A stretch of DNA of 64,000 nt from Canibacter sp052085365 (GCA_052085365.1 JBQDFP010000012.1:1-64000), one strand, 5' to 3'; positions 1 to 9,458 are shown, counted from the stretch's first letter. Program-made: numbers and translations. The notes: generated by a model from the letters alone, not told the origin.

Positions 1-1166
1 CGGGTCTCAATATGCAGTTCAAGCTCAACATCACTGATGGGCAACTCTGTGGCGTGCCGGGTATGCACAACCTCAACAACGTTCGCGTTCATCGATGCCA
101 CGATTTCTGCTGTTCGCACGAGCTGTCCCGGACGGTCAGTCAGCAGAATACGTAGTTTGAGATAGCGGTTTGAGGCGGCAAGACCGTGTCCGATGACGCG
201 CTGAAGCAGCAGCGGGTCGATATTTCCACCAGAAAGAATGGTTGCAGTCGTTCCTGTCAGGTTCAGCTTGCCTTGAATAATGGCAGCGACTCCGACAGCT
301 CCGGCCGGTTCAACAACAAGCTTCGCACGTTCGAGCATGAATACAATTGCGCGGGCAATATCATCATCTGAAACCGTCACTATCTCGTCAACATAGTCAC
401 GGATGACATGGAAGTTGCGTTCCCCGGGCCGAGCTACGGCAATACCATCGGCAATTGTTGGCTTCGTTTGAATAGTGACTGGATGACCTGCAGCGAGAGA
501 TTCTGGATATGGTGCAGCATTTTCGGCTTGCACACCTATGATTTTGATCTCCCGTCCGTTTGCTTCGGCCCACTGTTTTGCAGCAGCAGCTACCCCCGAG
601 ATCAGTCCACCGCCACCGATAGGAACAATAATGTTCTCAATATCGGGAGCAGATTCAAGCATTTCTAGTGCGACAGTTCCCTGACCGGCAATCACCGCAT
701 CATCGTCAAACGGGGGCACAAACAGCGCGCCAGTTTCTGCCGCAAACTCGATTGCGGCAGCAAGACACTCTTCGACGTTCTCACCCACAAGTCGAACTTC
801 AGCACCGTAGTTACGCGTGGCTTGAAGTTTTGGCAGTGTGACACCTTGCGGCATAAAGATCGTCGCGGTCATACCAAGTTCGCGAGCCGCAAACGCAACA
901 CCTTGAGCATGGTTTCCTGCGGACGCAGCAACCACGCCTCGCACACGTTCGTCCTGGCTCAGTTGCGAAATTCGGTTGTATGCGCCTCGAAGTTTGTATG
1001 CGCCGGTACGCTGCAAGTTTTCGCATTTCACGTATACCTGAGGCACACCGAGTTGCTGAGCCAAGAACCTGGACGTTTCAAGTGGGGTCCGCTGGGTAAC
1101 GTTGTGCACATTATTCAAGGCTGCTTCAAATTGGGCGAGTGTTGGCGGCCGGTAGCTGTCCGTCAT
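1..1166 (-). CDS. ilvA: Threonine ammonia-lyase (threonine dehydratase), C-terminus cut by window edge
   Basis: PLP-dependent enzyme converting L-threonine to 2-oxobutanoate, the entry step of isoleucine synthesis or of threonine catabolism. The 388 visible residues, translated by hand, show the PLP lysine in GAYKLRGAYNR (Lys58), the substrate loop ASAGNHAQG and the phosphate-binding loop GGGGL (about 184-188). A C-terminal ACT-like domain starts near residue 336 (LKLRILLTDRPGQLVRTAE) and runs off the window. The single short ACT domain matches the roughly 400-residue actinobacterial form, so isoleucine feedback cannot be assumed. ATG start overlaps the stop of the upstream permease gene by 4 bases (ATGA), implying translational coupling. 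Confidence 0.93.
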   Translation of the reverse strand, partial: MTDSYRPPTLAQFEAALNNVHNVTQRTPLETSRFLAQQLGVPQVYVKCENLQRTGAYKLRGAYNRISQLSQDERVRGVVAASAGNHAQGVAFAARELGMTATIFMPQGVTLPKLQATRNYGAEVRLVGENVEECLAAAIEFAAETGALFVPPFDDDAVIAGQGTVALEMLESAPDIENIIVPIGGGGLISGVAAAAKQWAEANGREIKIIGVQAENAAPYPESLAAGHPVTIQTKPTIADGIAVARPGERNFHVIRDYVDEIVTVSDDDIARAIVFMLERAKLVVEPAGAVGVAAIIQGKLNLTGTTATILSGGNIDPLLLQRVIGHGLAASNRYLKLRILLTDRPGQLVRTAEIVASMNANVVEVVHTRHATELPISDVELELHIET

Positions 1167-2380
1167 CGGTTTCCTTTCCGTCGCGCGAGCTTCGCGATAT
1201 GTTTCAGCCGCATTTTGACTTCGTTTCGTTTGTCGTGGGTTGCGTGGTATTCAATGAGCGGGTCTGGCGCACCCTTCCAGTTCCCTTTCACCAGAGTATT
1301 CACCATCGAGTTTGCACTCGCGGCAATAGGTACGGCGAACAGCGCGCCAGGAATTCCAGCAATGAGTGCACCGCCGGTGACGGCAACAACTACGCCTAGC
1401 GGATGGACACGCACCGCAGACCCCATGACGAGCGGCTGCAAAATATGACCTTCGACCTGATTCACGATAATTACAATGATCAGCATGATGACGGCGTTCA
1501 GCGGACCGTTATAGAGCAGCGCCACAAAACAGGCAAGAATACCGGTTGAGATTGCGCCTAAGAACGGAATGAACGAGCCCAAGAACACGAGAACGGCGAT
1601 TGGAACCGCGAGTGGAACTCCGAGGATCCACGCGCCCAGACCAATACCAATGGCGTCAACAAACGCGACAAAAATCTGTACGCGAACATACTGGCCAACA
1701 GAGGCCCAGCCTGCGGTAGCTGCAGCATCAACCGGCGCATGAGCGTTCGCGGGCAAAAAGCCAAGCACCCAATACCAAATGCGGCGCCCGTCAATCAGCA
1801 TAAATACGAGCGCAAAGAGTGCCAGCAGTGATCCGCCAAGGAACTGTGCGGTCGACGTTGCTACCCCAAGAGCCCCTGACCACAGACGCGACTGGTTTCG
1901 CTCAATGCTTGCAAGAAGCTGTTCATATGCCGCGTTAATTTGTTCGGTGTCAAGCCCGAACGGTTGCGACCGTACCAACTGCAGCACGTCCTGCCACAGA
2001 CTCTGAGAGCGTATGACGACGGCATCAATACCGTTGCGGAACTGGGTAACAATGAGCCATACCAGCAGTGTTACGACGCCGAGCAGCAGAAAAATCGAGA
2101 TAATAACCCCGATCGCTTTCGGAATTCCACGACGTTTCAGCCAATCCACGACTGGATGCAGAAGCGCAGCAAACAAAATGGCGACCAGCAGCGGAATCAC
2201 GATCATCCGGATTTGGACAATCAACCAGATAGCTGCCGCGGTCGCAACTCCGAGAAGGATGAGACGCCACGACCAAGCTGCGGCCACTCGAATACCAAGT
2301 GGGAGTTCTCCGGCAGCATCGTGTACTTCAGAAGCAGAAGACGACTGCGGCTTACCCTCATCGGTTGGTTGTTGAGTCAC
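1163..2380 (-). CDS. AI-2E family transporter (PerM/TqsA-type membrane protein)
   Basis: A 405-residue polytopic membrane protein. After a polar N-terminus of about 30 residues there are some seven to eight hydrophobic segments, a central soluble stretch (about 120-180), and the conserved C-terminal part with GSFIPFLGAI and the VEGHILQPLVMG motif typical of this family. Members export small molecules or ions; the name comes from an E. coli AI-2 exporter, but most homologues have unknown substrates and no quorum-sensing role should be inferred. The GTG start at 2380 lies 7 bases after a TAAGAT hexamer. The gene is coupled to ilvA by a 4-base overlap. A basic C-terminal tail (KRNEVKMRLKHIAKLARRKG) is probably cytoplasmic. 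Confidence 0.88.
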   Translation of the reverse strand: MTQQPTDEGKPQSSSASEVHDAAGELPLGIRVAAAWSWRLILLGVATAAAIWLIVQIRMIVIPLLVAILFAALLHPVVDWLKRRGIPKAIGVIISIFLLLGVVTLLVWLIVTQFRNGIDAVVIRSQSLWQDVLQLVRSQPFGLDTEQINAAYEQLLASIERNQSRLWSGALGVATSTAQFLGGSLLALFALVFMLIDGRRIWYWVLGFLPANAHAPVDAAATAGWASVGQYVRVQIFVAFVDAIGIGLGAWILGVPLAVPIAVLVFLGSFIPFLGAISTGILACFVALLYNGPLNAVIMLIIVIIVNQVEGHILQPLVMGSAVRVHPLGVVVAVTGGALIAGIPGALFAVPIAASANSMVNTLVKGNWKGAPDPLIEYHATHDKRNEVKMRLKHIAKLARRKGNR

Positions 2381-2387
2381 ATTTCCT

Positions 2388-2393
2388 ATCTTA
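2388..2393 (-). promoter_or_regulatory. Probable -10 element of the AI-2E transporter gene
   Basis: TAAGAT on the minus strand, 7 bases before the GTG start. The intervening bases AGGAAAT also resemble a Shine-Dalgarno sequence but leave only about 2 bases of spacing, so a leaderless or very short leader is likely. Confidence 0.4.
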
Positions 2394-2468
2394 TCGACGG
2401 ATCGTGTACGCTCCTGGGAATATTTTGGTCACCTGACCGCGTGTTGATCTCTGCGCAGGGTTGCTCGG

Positions 2469-2744
2469 CTACCAGGGGTGCAGTGCCGGGATGATTAAGA
2501 AAATACCAACAATCACTGCAACAACGGACAGCCCAAAGCATATGTTCGCGCCGATGGTTGCCCACAGTGGGCGACGGCCATCAATATCATCGTCCTCTTC
2601 ATCTCGAGCCGGACCGTTTTCTTCGCCATCCACCACAATTGGTGTGGCTAGAAACCGAATTCCCAACGAATACAGCGAAACAACTACCGCGGCTGAACCT
2701 AGCGACGCGACAAAAACCGTGATGAATGAGAGCCAATCAATCAT
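2469..2744 (-). CDS. Small two-helix membrane protein next to pitA
   Basis: A 91-residue protein with an N-terminal membrane helix (about 5-30), an acidic cytosolic or external loop (EENGPARDEEDDDIDGRR), and a second helix (about 60-88). It is coupled to pitA by a 4-base ATGA overlap, so it is made together with the phosphate transporter. Small membrane proteins of this kind often follow pit genes in actinobacteria. I do not recognise a defined function; a role as a PitA accessory subunit is an inference from position only. Confidence 0.7.
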   Translation of the reverse strand: MIDWLSFITVFVASLGSAAVVVSLYSLGIRFLATPIVVDGEENGPARDEEDDDIDGRRPLWATIGANICFGLSVVAVIVGIFLIIPALHPW

Positions 2745-4192
2745 TTCGTGCCCTCCCCACTTTCAGGAGTGTTTCCAGTTTGGCGCGCTGCCGCTTCTTC
2801 AGCTGCAAGCCGCTCAGCTTCACGTCGTTCCTCAAGAGCTCGAGCGCGTGCCGCAAACAGTTCAGCTTCCGCTTCAGCAACTTTTGCAGCCGCGCGGTCA
2901 GCAGCTTCGATTTCTGCCTCGGCACGTTTCGCCGCCTGCTCCGCTGCCTTTGACGCATGGTCAGCGCGAATCGCTGACCGCGCTGCGGGGGTCAGTGGCT
3001 CGATTGAGCCTGTGTCGCTGCGTGACGGCTTCACTTTGCCCTTGCGCTGCCGGACAGCATAACCCGACTCTGCAACGTCCGGAACGTTAATTGCGTTACC
3101 GGCATCAACTTTGTTGCGGCTTGATCGCCAAAAAATCCAAAAGATGACGAACGCACCCAGGACTGAGTCAATGATGATACCCACGGTACCCAGATGGGCG
3201 ATAAATGCAGCGGCAGCACCGACGATTGCGGCGGACGGCAGAGTAAAGAGCCACCCGGTCGCAATTCGGCCGACGGTCCTCCACCGGACGGTGGCTCCTC
3301 GCCGACCCAGACCCGAGCCAATAACCGAACCGGACGCGACCTGCGTCGTTGAAAGTGCAAAACCGAGATGTGATGAGGCGAGAATGGTTGCGGCGGTGCT
3401 TGTTTCAGCAGCAAAACCTTGAGCGGGCTTCACTTGTGTGAGCCCCGCGCCCATCGTGCGAATAATGCGCCAGCCACCACTGTAAGTACCGATCGCGATT
3501 GCAAGAGCGCAGCTGACAATTACCCATATGTGCGGACCGGTACCAGCCTCTTGAAGCCCCGCAGCAATCAGCGTCAGAGTAATAACACCCATCGTCTTTT
3601 GCGCGTCGTTGGTTCCGTGTGCCAGAGCAATCAGTGATGATGATGCAATCTGAGCGTAGCGGAAACGGCCACGACCGTCTTTTTTACCATCGTTTCTACG
3701 GGTGATGCTGTAAGCAATTTTTGTTGCAACAAAGGCAACGATTCCCGCGGTGAGTGGCGCAGCCAGCGCCGGGATAATAACTTTTGAAAGCACGCCGCCA
3801 ATGTTGATCGAGGCGATACCAGCACCAACGAGTGCCGCTCCAATGAGTCCGCCGAATAACGCGTGTGACGAACTCGACGGGAGGCCGTACAGCCAGGTCA
3901 GCATATTCCATACGATCGCACCGATGAGGCCCGCGAATACGAGCTCCGGAGTTACCAGGACCCCGTTCGGACCTTCGTTGATGATGCCACCCGAGACGGT
4001 CTTTGCGACCTCAGTGGACAGAAACGCACCGACCAGGTTCAGCACGGCTGCAAGCGCTACAGCGGTTTTTGGTTTGAGTGCCCCTGTCGCAATTGGAGTG
4101 GCCATTGCGTTCGCTGTGTCGTGAAATCCATTCGTGAAGTCAAAGAACAGAGCGAGGATGATGACAAGCATCACTATAAGCGTAAATTCCAC
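2741..4192 (-). CDS. pitA: Low-affinity inorganic phosphate transporter, Pit family
   Basis: A 483-residue metal-phosphate/H+ symporter in the cytoplasmic membrane. The two inverted Pit repeats are visible: the first carries DFTNGFHDTANAMATP (about 18-33), the second LAHGTNDAQKTMGVI (about 190-205), both with the family's G-x-x-D/N-A core. About ten to twelve hydrophobic segments fill residues 1-360. The last hundred residues form a charged, Ala/Glu-rich, probably coiled-coil cytosolic tail not needed for the transporter fold. Start is GTG at 4192 preceded by GAGAAG. It is followed by the two-helix protein gene, overlapping by 4 bases. Confidence 0.93.
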   Translation of the reverse strand: MEFTLIVMLVIILALFFDFTNGFHDTANAMATPIATGALKPKTAVALAAVLNLVGAFLSTEVAKTVSGGIINEGPNGVLVTPELVFAGLIGAIVWNMLTWLYGLPSSSSHALFGGLIGAALVGAGIASINIGGVLSKVIIPALAAPLTAGIVAFVATKIAYSITRRNDGKKDGRGRFRYAQIASSSLIALAHGTNDAQKTMGVITLTLIAAGLQEAGTGPHIWVIVSCALAIAIGTYSGGWRIIRTMGAGLTQVKPAQGFAAETSTAATILASSHLGFALSTTQVASGSVIGSGLGRRGATVRWRTVGRIATGWLFTLPSAAIVGAAAAFIAHLGTVGIIIDSVLGAFVIFWIFWRSSRNKVDAGNAINVPDVAESGYAVRQRKGKVKPSRSDTGSIEPLTPAARSAIRADHASKAAEQAAKRAEAEIEAADRAAAKVAEAEAELFAARARALEERREAERLAAEEAAARQTGNTPESGEGTK

Positions 4193-4460
4193 GTACTTCT
4201 CTTTCGCGAGCGTGGTCCAGGTAGATCACCCAGTGTTTACAAAACTATCAATCGATGCTTACTGAAACGAAATGGAGCACCTATAGAATGGTTCCACTCC
4301 AGCCGCGTTCGGTCAAGCTCACACGCATAATCGTTGATATCACGTGCGATGCGACGCACTCGCAATACTGTCATTTCTCGAGAGTATGATCGAATCACCT
4401 GGTCGAATTCTTTGTTCGACCACAACCCGATCTCATGATCGCCAGTTTTGAGGAGGCCAC

Positions 4461-4733
4461 GTGGCTCAAGCGCAACTCGAAGATTTCACTCCCGATGAGG
4501 GCACTATCACGATGTTTACGACGAGCTGGTGCAGCTTCTGTAAGCGACTCAAAATGATGCTGGGAAGCACCGAAATTAACCTCGTTGAAGTGGATATCGA
4601 AAGCACTCCTGGTACCGAAGAGCTCGTGAAGGAAATTAACGGCGGTAACGCGGTTGTTCCAACTATCGTTTTCTCCGACGGGTCAACTGCGACGAATCCT
4701 TCACTTGACGAGGTAAAGAAACGAGTCTCCTAG
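4461..4733 (+). CDS. mrx1: Mycoredoxin-like glutaredoxin
   Basis: A 90-residue thioredoxin-fold protein with the active-site motif WCSFC (about residues 22-26), a cis-proline-type loop VVPTIVF and C-terminal glutaredoxin helix. In actinobacteria such proteins reduce mycothiol-mixed disulfides rather than using glutathione. The motif is CSFC instead of the commoner CxYC. GTG start, with a strong AGGAGG at 4451-4456 four bases upstream. Its stop codon overlaps the stop of the convergent pfkA gene at a shared CTAG. The gene is isolated on the plus strand. Confidence 0.88.
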   Translation: MAQAQLEDFTPDEGTITMFTTSWCSFCKRLKMMLGSTEINLVEVDIESTPGTEELVKEINGGNAVVPTIVFSDGSTATNPSLDEVKKRVS

Positions 4734-5755
4734 CCGAAGAGCTGGCGCATCTCGTCATACCGCACCCGCGGCACGTGTTTCGTTTGGTTCGCAACGGCGG
4801 ACAGTGGGACAAGCTTCATGCCATCACCGCGACTGGCGATCATTTTGCCGAACGCACCGTCGTTCACCGCGTCTGCGCCGCGAATTCCTGCCCGTGTCGC
4901 AAGCACCCGGTCGAAGGCTGTGGGTACACCACCGCGTTGAATGTGCCCGAGTACTGTGGCGCGGGTTTCAATTCCGGTGCGCTCTTCAATAAGCGGTGCG
5001 AGTACCTCAGCGACACCACCAAGTCGGGGTCGTCCAAAACCATCCAAACCTTCGCGTGTGACCTCTTCGTCCATCCCCTCCAGTTTGAATCCTTCAGCGA
5101 CGACGACGAGTGCCGTGCGACCACGATCTTTCACATGAGAGACCCAAGTCGCAATCTGATCGATTGATTCAGGGTATTCACTCAATAAAATGATTTGCGC
5201 ACCGCCGGCCATGCCCGCATTTAAGGCGATCCACCCAGCATCTCGCCCCATGACTTCCAGCACCATGCAGCGTCGGTGAGATTCACCGGTGGTGCGCAAT
5301 CGGTCGATCGCTTCTGTGGCGATTGATACTGCAGTGTCGAAACCGAAGGAGTAGTCGCTCCCTTCAAGATCGTTATCGATCGTTTTTGGCAGCCCAACGA
5401 TGGGTATGCCGGCTTCGGAGAGAATATGTGAGACCGTTTGTGTGCCATTGCCGCCTATTGCCAGAAAGGCGTCAATGTTGTGTTCTGACATGTGTGACCG
5501 AATGCCCTCGACACCAAAATCGTCGGTCAGGGGGCTCACCCGACTTGTGCCCAGAATGGTGCCACCCTGGGGCGAAATTCCACGGACCGCAAGCCGATCA
5601 AGCGGAATGTGCCGGTTTTCAATGACGCCTTTCCAGCCGTCGAGATACCCCACGAATTCGTGTTTGTGAACGTCGACTCCGCGCAATACAGCGCCGCGTA
5701 TAGCCGCGTTCAAGCCAGGACAGTCTCCGCCTGAAACGAGCATCCCAATTCGCAT
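4730..5755 (-). CDS. pfkA: 6-phosphofructokinase
   Basis: A 341-residue glycolytic enzyme phosphorylating fructose 6-phosphate. Visible motifs: nucleotide loop SGGDCPGLNAAIRG (8-21), the metal/phosphoryl loop GGNGT (101-105), the catalytic loop PKTIDND (123-129, base Asp127), and MGRDAGW for substrate binding. The numbering happens to match E. coli PfkA. Two oddities: Asn at position 103, where E. coli has the Mg-binding Asp, and Lys at 124, a residue associated with PPi-dependent and actinobacterial-type enzymes, while Gly104 of ATP enzymes is kept. Phosphoryl donor (ATP or PPi) therefore cannot be assigned by eye. The ATG start follows AAGGGTGTGAC. Convergent with mrx1. Confidence 0.93.
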   Translation of the reverse strand: MRIGMLVSGGDCPGLNAAIRGAVLRGVDVHKHEFVGYLDGWKGVIENRHIPLDRLAVRGISPQGGTILGTSRVSPLTDDFGVEGIRSHMSEHNIDAFLAIGGNGTQTVSHILSEAGIPIVGLPKTIDNDLEGSDYSFGFDTAVSIATEAIDRLRTTGESHRRCMVLEVMGRDAGWIALNAGMAGGAQIILLSEYPESIDQIATWVSHVKDRGRTALVVVAEGFKLEGMDEEVTREGLDGFGRPRLGGVAEVLAPLIEERTGIETRATVLGHIQRGGVPTAFDRVLATRAGIRGADAVNDGAFGKMIASRGDGMKLVPLSAVANQTKHVPRVRYDEMRQLFG

Positions 5756-5822
5756 GTCACACCCTTACGAGATTCGTGCGTTGTGGCACGCGTATCGCGC
5801 CACTCACGCGGACCTCTCTAGG

Positions 5823-7943
5823 TTAGCGCTTATTCAATGCTGATTTCAGCACCTGCATGAGTACTTCGAGCTGAACCGGGTCCTCGTTCTCAGGCTTTGC
5901 CTCAGCACCGTCCAGTGCGCGGGCGGCAAGCCCGGCTTTCGCATCAATCAGTTCAGCAATACGCTGATCGATCGTGTGAGCCGCGATTATTCGCCATGCA
6001 GTCACCGGTTCTTCTTGACCGATACGGTGTACACGGTCGATTGCCTGAGTTTGCTCAGCATCGGTCCAGCTGAGCTCCGCCAGGACCACGTCCGAGGATG
6101 CCTGCAGGTTAACTCCCACACCGGCAGCCGTGAGAGAACACACTGCGACTGACACGTTTGGATCGTTGTTGAACGCATCGATTGCTTCTTGCCGTGCAAT
6201 CGCGTTTTGGTCACCACGGATAGACACGTGGCCAATGCCTGCGTCAGTGAAGTCCGCCTCTGCGCGATCCATGACGTCAATGTGTTTCGCGAAGAAGACG
6301 ACTTTACCAACGGATCGTGCCAGCTGGGCTGCATAGTCCGCGGCAAGATGGGCCTTGGCTTGACCGATCTGTCGAACCATAGTGAACACGTTCAACCCGC
6401 TGTCGGTCGAAGAATCGTCAAGCTCTTGCAGGCAGACCATGCGAATAATTTGCTCGGCGCTGAGCTTTTCACCCATCTTACCGTTCATGATTCGGTTGTA
6501 GCGGTCAAGCAGACGTGCAACAAGCTGTGCTTCAGCCTGGCGAATGCCGGGCGCCGAATCGTCGTCGAGTTCGACTGGCAGGTCGACAACGCGCTTGGCA
6601 GGAAGATCCTTCGCAACATCCATTTTGCGACGTCGCACGATGCCAAGATCTACAACGCTTTGTCGTGCTTCAGGGTAGAACGACGAGTCGGCGGGTGTGA
6701 AGCCGTTCGATTCGAGTGCCGCCATGAGTTTCGGTCCCGGACGGTCCGCTTCGGTCCAGCCCAGGAATCGCCAGATTGCCCGGAAATCATCAATATCGTT
6801 AATCAATGGGGTACCGGTCAGTGCGATCATCAGAGGATCAGCACCTGGGACACGGTCACGAATTGATTCCGCGAGGGTCAGCACATTGCGTGAACGCTGC
6901 GACTGCACATTTTTGATCATATGTGCTTCGTCGACAACCATGCCTTTGAACCCGAACCGCGACATCCAACTGAGGTGGCGGTCGAGGATTTCGTAGTTGA
7001 TGACGAAAATATCCGCAAACGCATCAAGATTGTCTCCGTCACCGTGCACGACAGTGACCCGACGTTGTGGTGTCCACAGTTCCGCTTCGCGTGCCCAGTT
7101 CATTTTCACAACGTTCGGGACCACGACAAGCAACGGATACGCGTCGGCTACTGAAGCTGCAAGCAACGACTGCGCTGTTTTACCGAGCCCGGGCTCATCA
7201 GCAAGCAGGAAACTTCTGTGCCCGTTGGCAACTGACGCGAGAAATCGTGCTTGGTGCTGCATGAGTTCTTGGCCGGCTGGAGCGAAACGGTCAACTGTTG
7301 GCGGGACTGGTAGGTCCATTGTCGCGGCGGCCGCGCCGCCCTGTTCGAAGGACTTCAACAGCGGTGAAAGCAGTTCCCAGTTCGCCAATCGCACAACCGG
7401 GGTCGGGGTGCTGACATGGTCAAGATGTGGCGCAAGGAACGGCTGCGTACGCATGCGGGTATTGATTCGGGGCGGCACGACCTGACGTTCGGCCAGTTCA
7501 GGCGGAACCACCACTTCAGGGGCCGCCGAGGTCTCCTCTTCTTCGGGAACCTCAATACCTGCCTGGGTGAGCATTTTGCGACGGAGCGTACGCGTCGCGT
7601 CTGACATTGTCGAAGTAGGCTCAAGCAAACTGATTAGCGATGTGTCGCGTGCGGCAGCTTTCGCAAGAATTGATGCGATACCGTCCAACCGTTTCAGGGT
7701 TTCTTGACGCACTGAAGCAGCAATTGTCTCGTCGGTTTTCACACGTGCACGTTCTTCGCGCATCAACAGTGCAACAACGTGAAACTTCGTACGGTTCGCG
7801 GGTGATGCTTTGCCGCGTTGAACCGACGACTCGACTTCCCGCACAGCAAGCGCCAAGAGCGGAATAATGCCTTCATTGTGGGTATGGTGGCGTCGTGTGT
7901 TCCGACGTACACGTTCCGGACGTGTGGCAGTGGTGGATGCCAA
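5823..7943 (-). CDS. SNF2-family DEAD/DEAH-box helicase
   Basis: A superfamily 2 translocase of about 706 residues. Helicase motifs appear in order: motif I DEPGLGKT (near residue 250), DEAH box VVDEAHMIKN, motif III ALTGTPLIND, and the C-terminal RecA-like domain with CSLTAAGVGVNLQ and motif VI DRVHRIGQ. This layout resembles SMARCAL1/ZRANB3-like and bacterial HepA-like proteins that remodel DNA or displace bound proteins. The N-terminal 200 residues are basic then Pro/Glu-rich and not recognised. The frame is open up to 7979, but the TTG at 7943 has a well-spaced AGGAG and is the preferred start. No methyltransferase, nuclease or defence partner lies beside it. Confidence 0.88.
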   Translation of the reverse strand: MASTTATRPERVRRNTRRHHTHNEGIIPLLALAVREVESSVQRGKASPANRTKFHVVALLMREERARVKTDETIAASVRQETLKRLDGIASILAKAAARDTSLISLLEPTSTMSDATRTLRRKMLTQAGIEVPEEEETSAAPEVVVPPELAERQVVPPRINTRMRTQPFLAPHLDHVSTPTPVVRLANWELLSPLLKSFEQGGAAAATMDLPVPPTVDRFAPAGQELMQHQARFLASVANGHRSFLLADEPGLGKTAQSLLAASVADAYPLLVVVPNVVKMNWAREAELWTPQRRVTVVHGDGDNLDAFADIFVINYEILDRHLSWMSRFGFKGMVVDEAHMIKNVQSQRSRNVLTLAESIRDRVPGADPLMIALTGTPLINDIDDFRAIWRFLGWTEADRPGPKLMAALESNGFTPADSSFYPEARQSVVDLGIVRRRKMDVAKDLPAKRVVDLPVELDDDSAPGIRQAEAQLVARLLDRYNRIMNGKMGEKLSAEQIIRMVCLQELDDSSTDSGLNVFTMVRQIGQAKAHLAADYAAQLARSVGKVVFFAKHIDVMDRAEADFTDAGIGHVSIRGDQNAIARQEAIDAFNNDPNVSVAVCSLTAAGVGVNLQASSDVVLAELSWTDAEQTQAIDRVHRIGQEEPVTAWRIIAAHTIDQRIAELIDAKAGLAARALDGAEAKPENEDPVQLEVLMQVLKSALNKR

Positions 7944-8234
7944 AGAGATCTCCTGAGTGCATGATGCGTTTACGCGCATGACAACAACGGAATTGCGAAG
8001 CTACGGGACATTGTGTTGCGAGCGAATCAGGTCCGGCTCGTCATTCGTCAGCGTTTCTCGGCATGTTTTCTGGCCCGTTATTCAATCATGGGACCGGAAA
8101 AGATTTCACCTGAAGCAATGCTGACAACACGTGCAGCTTTCTCATATTGTAGCACCCTTGTAAACCATTGCTCACGTCCAGAGACATGGCATAACCTGAA
8201 GCCAGAAACGTTCGATGTCGACGGAGGGGTACAC

Positions 8235-9458
8235 ATGTCTGGAATAGTCATTATCGGCGCAGGTCAAGCAGGCGCAAGCGCAGCCCAGACTCTTCGAGAA
8301 AACGACTACACCGGCAGCATCACTCTCATCGCTGGTGAACCGCATTACCCTTACGAACGACCGCCGCTGTCAAAGGACGTGCTTCAAGGCTCAGCTGAAG
8401 CCGCAAGCGCGTATTTGCAACCTGAATCCTGGTATGAAGAGAACAACATAGATGTGCGCACCGATACAGCAGCGGTCTCGCTCGACGCTGAAAAGCACAC
8501 GGTATTGCTCGGTTCTGGCGAAACACTCCCCTATGAACAAGCACTTCTTGCAACAGGCTCGCGTGCACGCACACTCGATCTTGCAGGGAGCGATCTCGAA
8601 GGGGTGCACACGCTTCGCACAATCGATGAATCTCGTGCGCTCTACGACGCGCTTTCTGAAGGCGATCAAAAACTCGTTGTGATTGGGACTGGGTGGATCG
8701 GTATGGAGGTTGCTGCGTCGGCACGAACTCTCGGTAACGAGGTCACTGTGCTCGGTCGTGGAAACGTTCCGCTCGCAGGCGTTTTGGGCGAGAAGATCGG
8801 TCAGGGGTATCAATCGCTTCATGAATCGCACGGAGTAGTTTTTCGGATGAATACAGAAGCCGAAGCAATCGTCGGCAGAGATCGTGTCGAGGGCGTGCAA
8901 ATTGATGGCGAAGTTATTCCTGCAGACCAGGTTATTGTCGCGGTCGGCGCGATTCCGAATCTTGAAGTTGCGGAACGCTCAGGCATTGAAATTGACAACG
9001 GTGTGCTCACAACTGCGAGGCTTGCCACCAGCGCGAGCGATGTTTTTGCTGCGGGCGACATTGTCAACGAATTGCACCCGGTCCTGAACGGTCGCCTGCG
9101 TGTTGAGCACTGGGGTACTGCGCTAGCACAAGGCGAGTCAGCAGCTCTCGCTATGCTCGGCCGGCAGGTGTCGTACGACAAGATTCCATATTTCTTTACC
9201 GACCAGTTCGATCTCGGTATGGAACTCGCAGGCTACCCACCGCTCATGGAAGATGCCGAAGTGGTTATTCGGGGCGATTTTGCAGGCAATGAATATATTG
9301 CGTTCTGGGTGCGAGAGGGTCGCGTCGTTGGCGGCATGAATGTCAACATCTGGGATGTGAACGACACCATTCAAGATCTGATCGCCTCAGGCCAACACGT
9401 TGAAACCGCGAAATTGGCAGATTCCTCTGTTGCGCTCGAAGATTTGCGGGCGCAGTGA
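8235..9458 (+). CDS. Ferredoxin-reductase-like NAD(P)H/FAD-dependent oxidoreductase
   Basis: A 407-residue pyridine-nucleotide disulfide-family flavoprotein. The FAD-binding GxGxxG is IVIIGAGQAGASAA (4-17), the NAD(P)H site is VVIGTGWIGMEVAA (about 147-160), and DVFAAGDIV closes the FAD site near 275. The C-terminal third (HWGTALAQGESAA, FFTDQFDLGMELAGY) matches the reductase C-domain of ferredoxin/rubredoxin reductases that feed P450s or dioxygenases. The frame is open upstream to 8013, but ATG at 8235 has GGAGGGG at 8223-8229 and begins the FAD motif. The stop overlaps the next gene's GTG (GTGA), so it heads a three-gene operon with folP2 and a RibD_C reductase. Confidence 0.9.
   Translation: MSGIVIIGAGQAGASAAQTLRENDYTGSITLIAGEPHYPYERPPLSKDVLQGSAEAASAYLQPESWYEENNIDVRTDTAAVSLDAEKHTVLLGSGETLPYEQALLATGSRARTLDLAGSDLEGVHTLRTIDESRALYDALSEGDQKLVVIGTGWIGMEVAASARTLGNEVTVLGRGNVPLAGVLGEKIGQGYQSLHESHGVVFRMNTEAEAIVGRDRVEGVQIDGEVIPADQVIVAVGAIPNLEVAERSGIEIDNGVLTTARLATSASDVFAAGDIVNELHPVLNGRLRVEHWGTALAQGESAALAMLGRQVSYDKIPYFFTDQFDLGMELAGYPPLMEDAEVVIRGDFAGNEYIAFWVREGRVVGGMNVNIWDVNDTIQDLIASGQHVETAKLADSSVALEDLRAQ

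Noticed and set aside
822..1448. Plus-strand frame of 208 codons
   Set aside because: It runs antisense across ilvA and the AI-2E transporter gene, both with clear motifs, and shows no family features.
1163..2380. Autoinducer-2 quorum-sensing role from the family name
   Set aside because: Most AI-2E-family proteins have unknown or ion-transport roles and there are no lsr or luxS genes in the window.
7944..8234. Candidate small gene or riboswitch in the 291-base gap before the flavoprotein gene
   Set aside because: No conserved riboswitch core or stable aptamer-like folding could be recognised and the short frames lack start signals; a weak TTGCTC/CATAAC promoter-like pair at 8168-8195 is the only signal.
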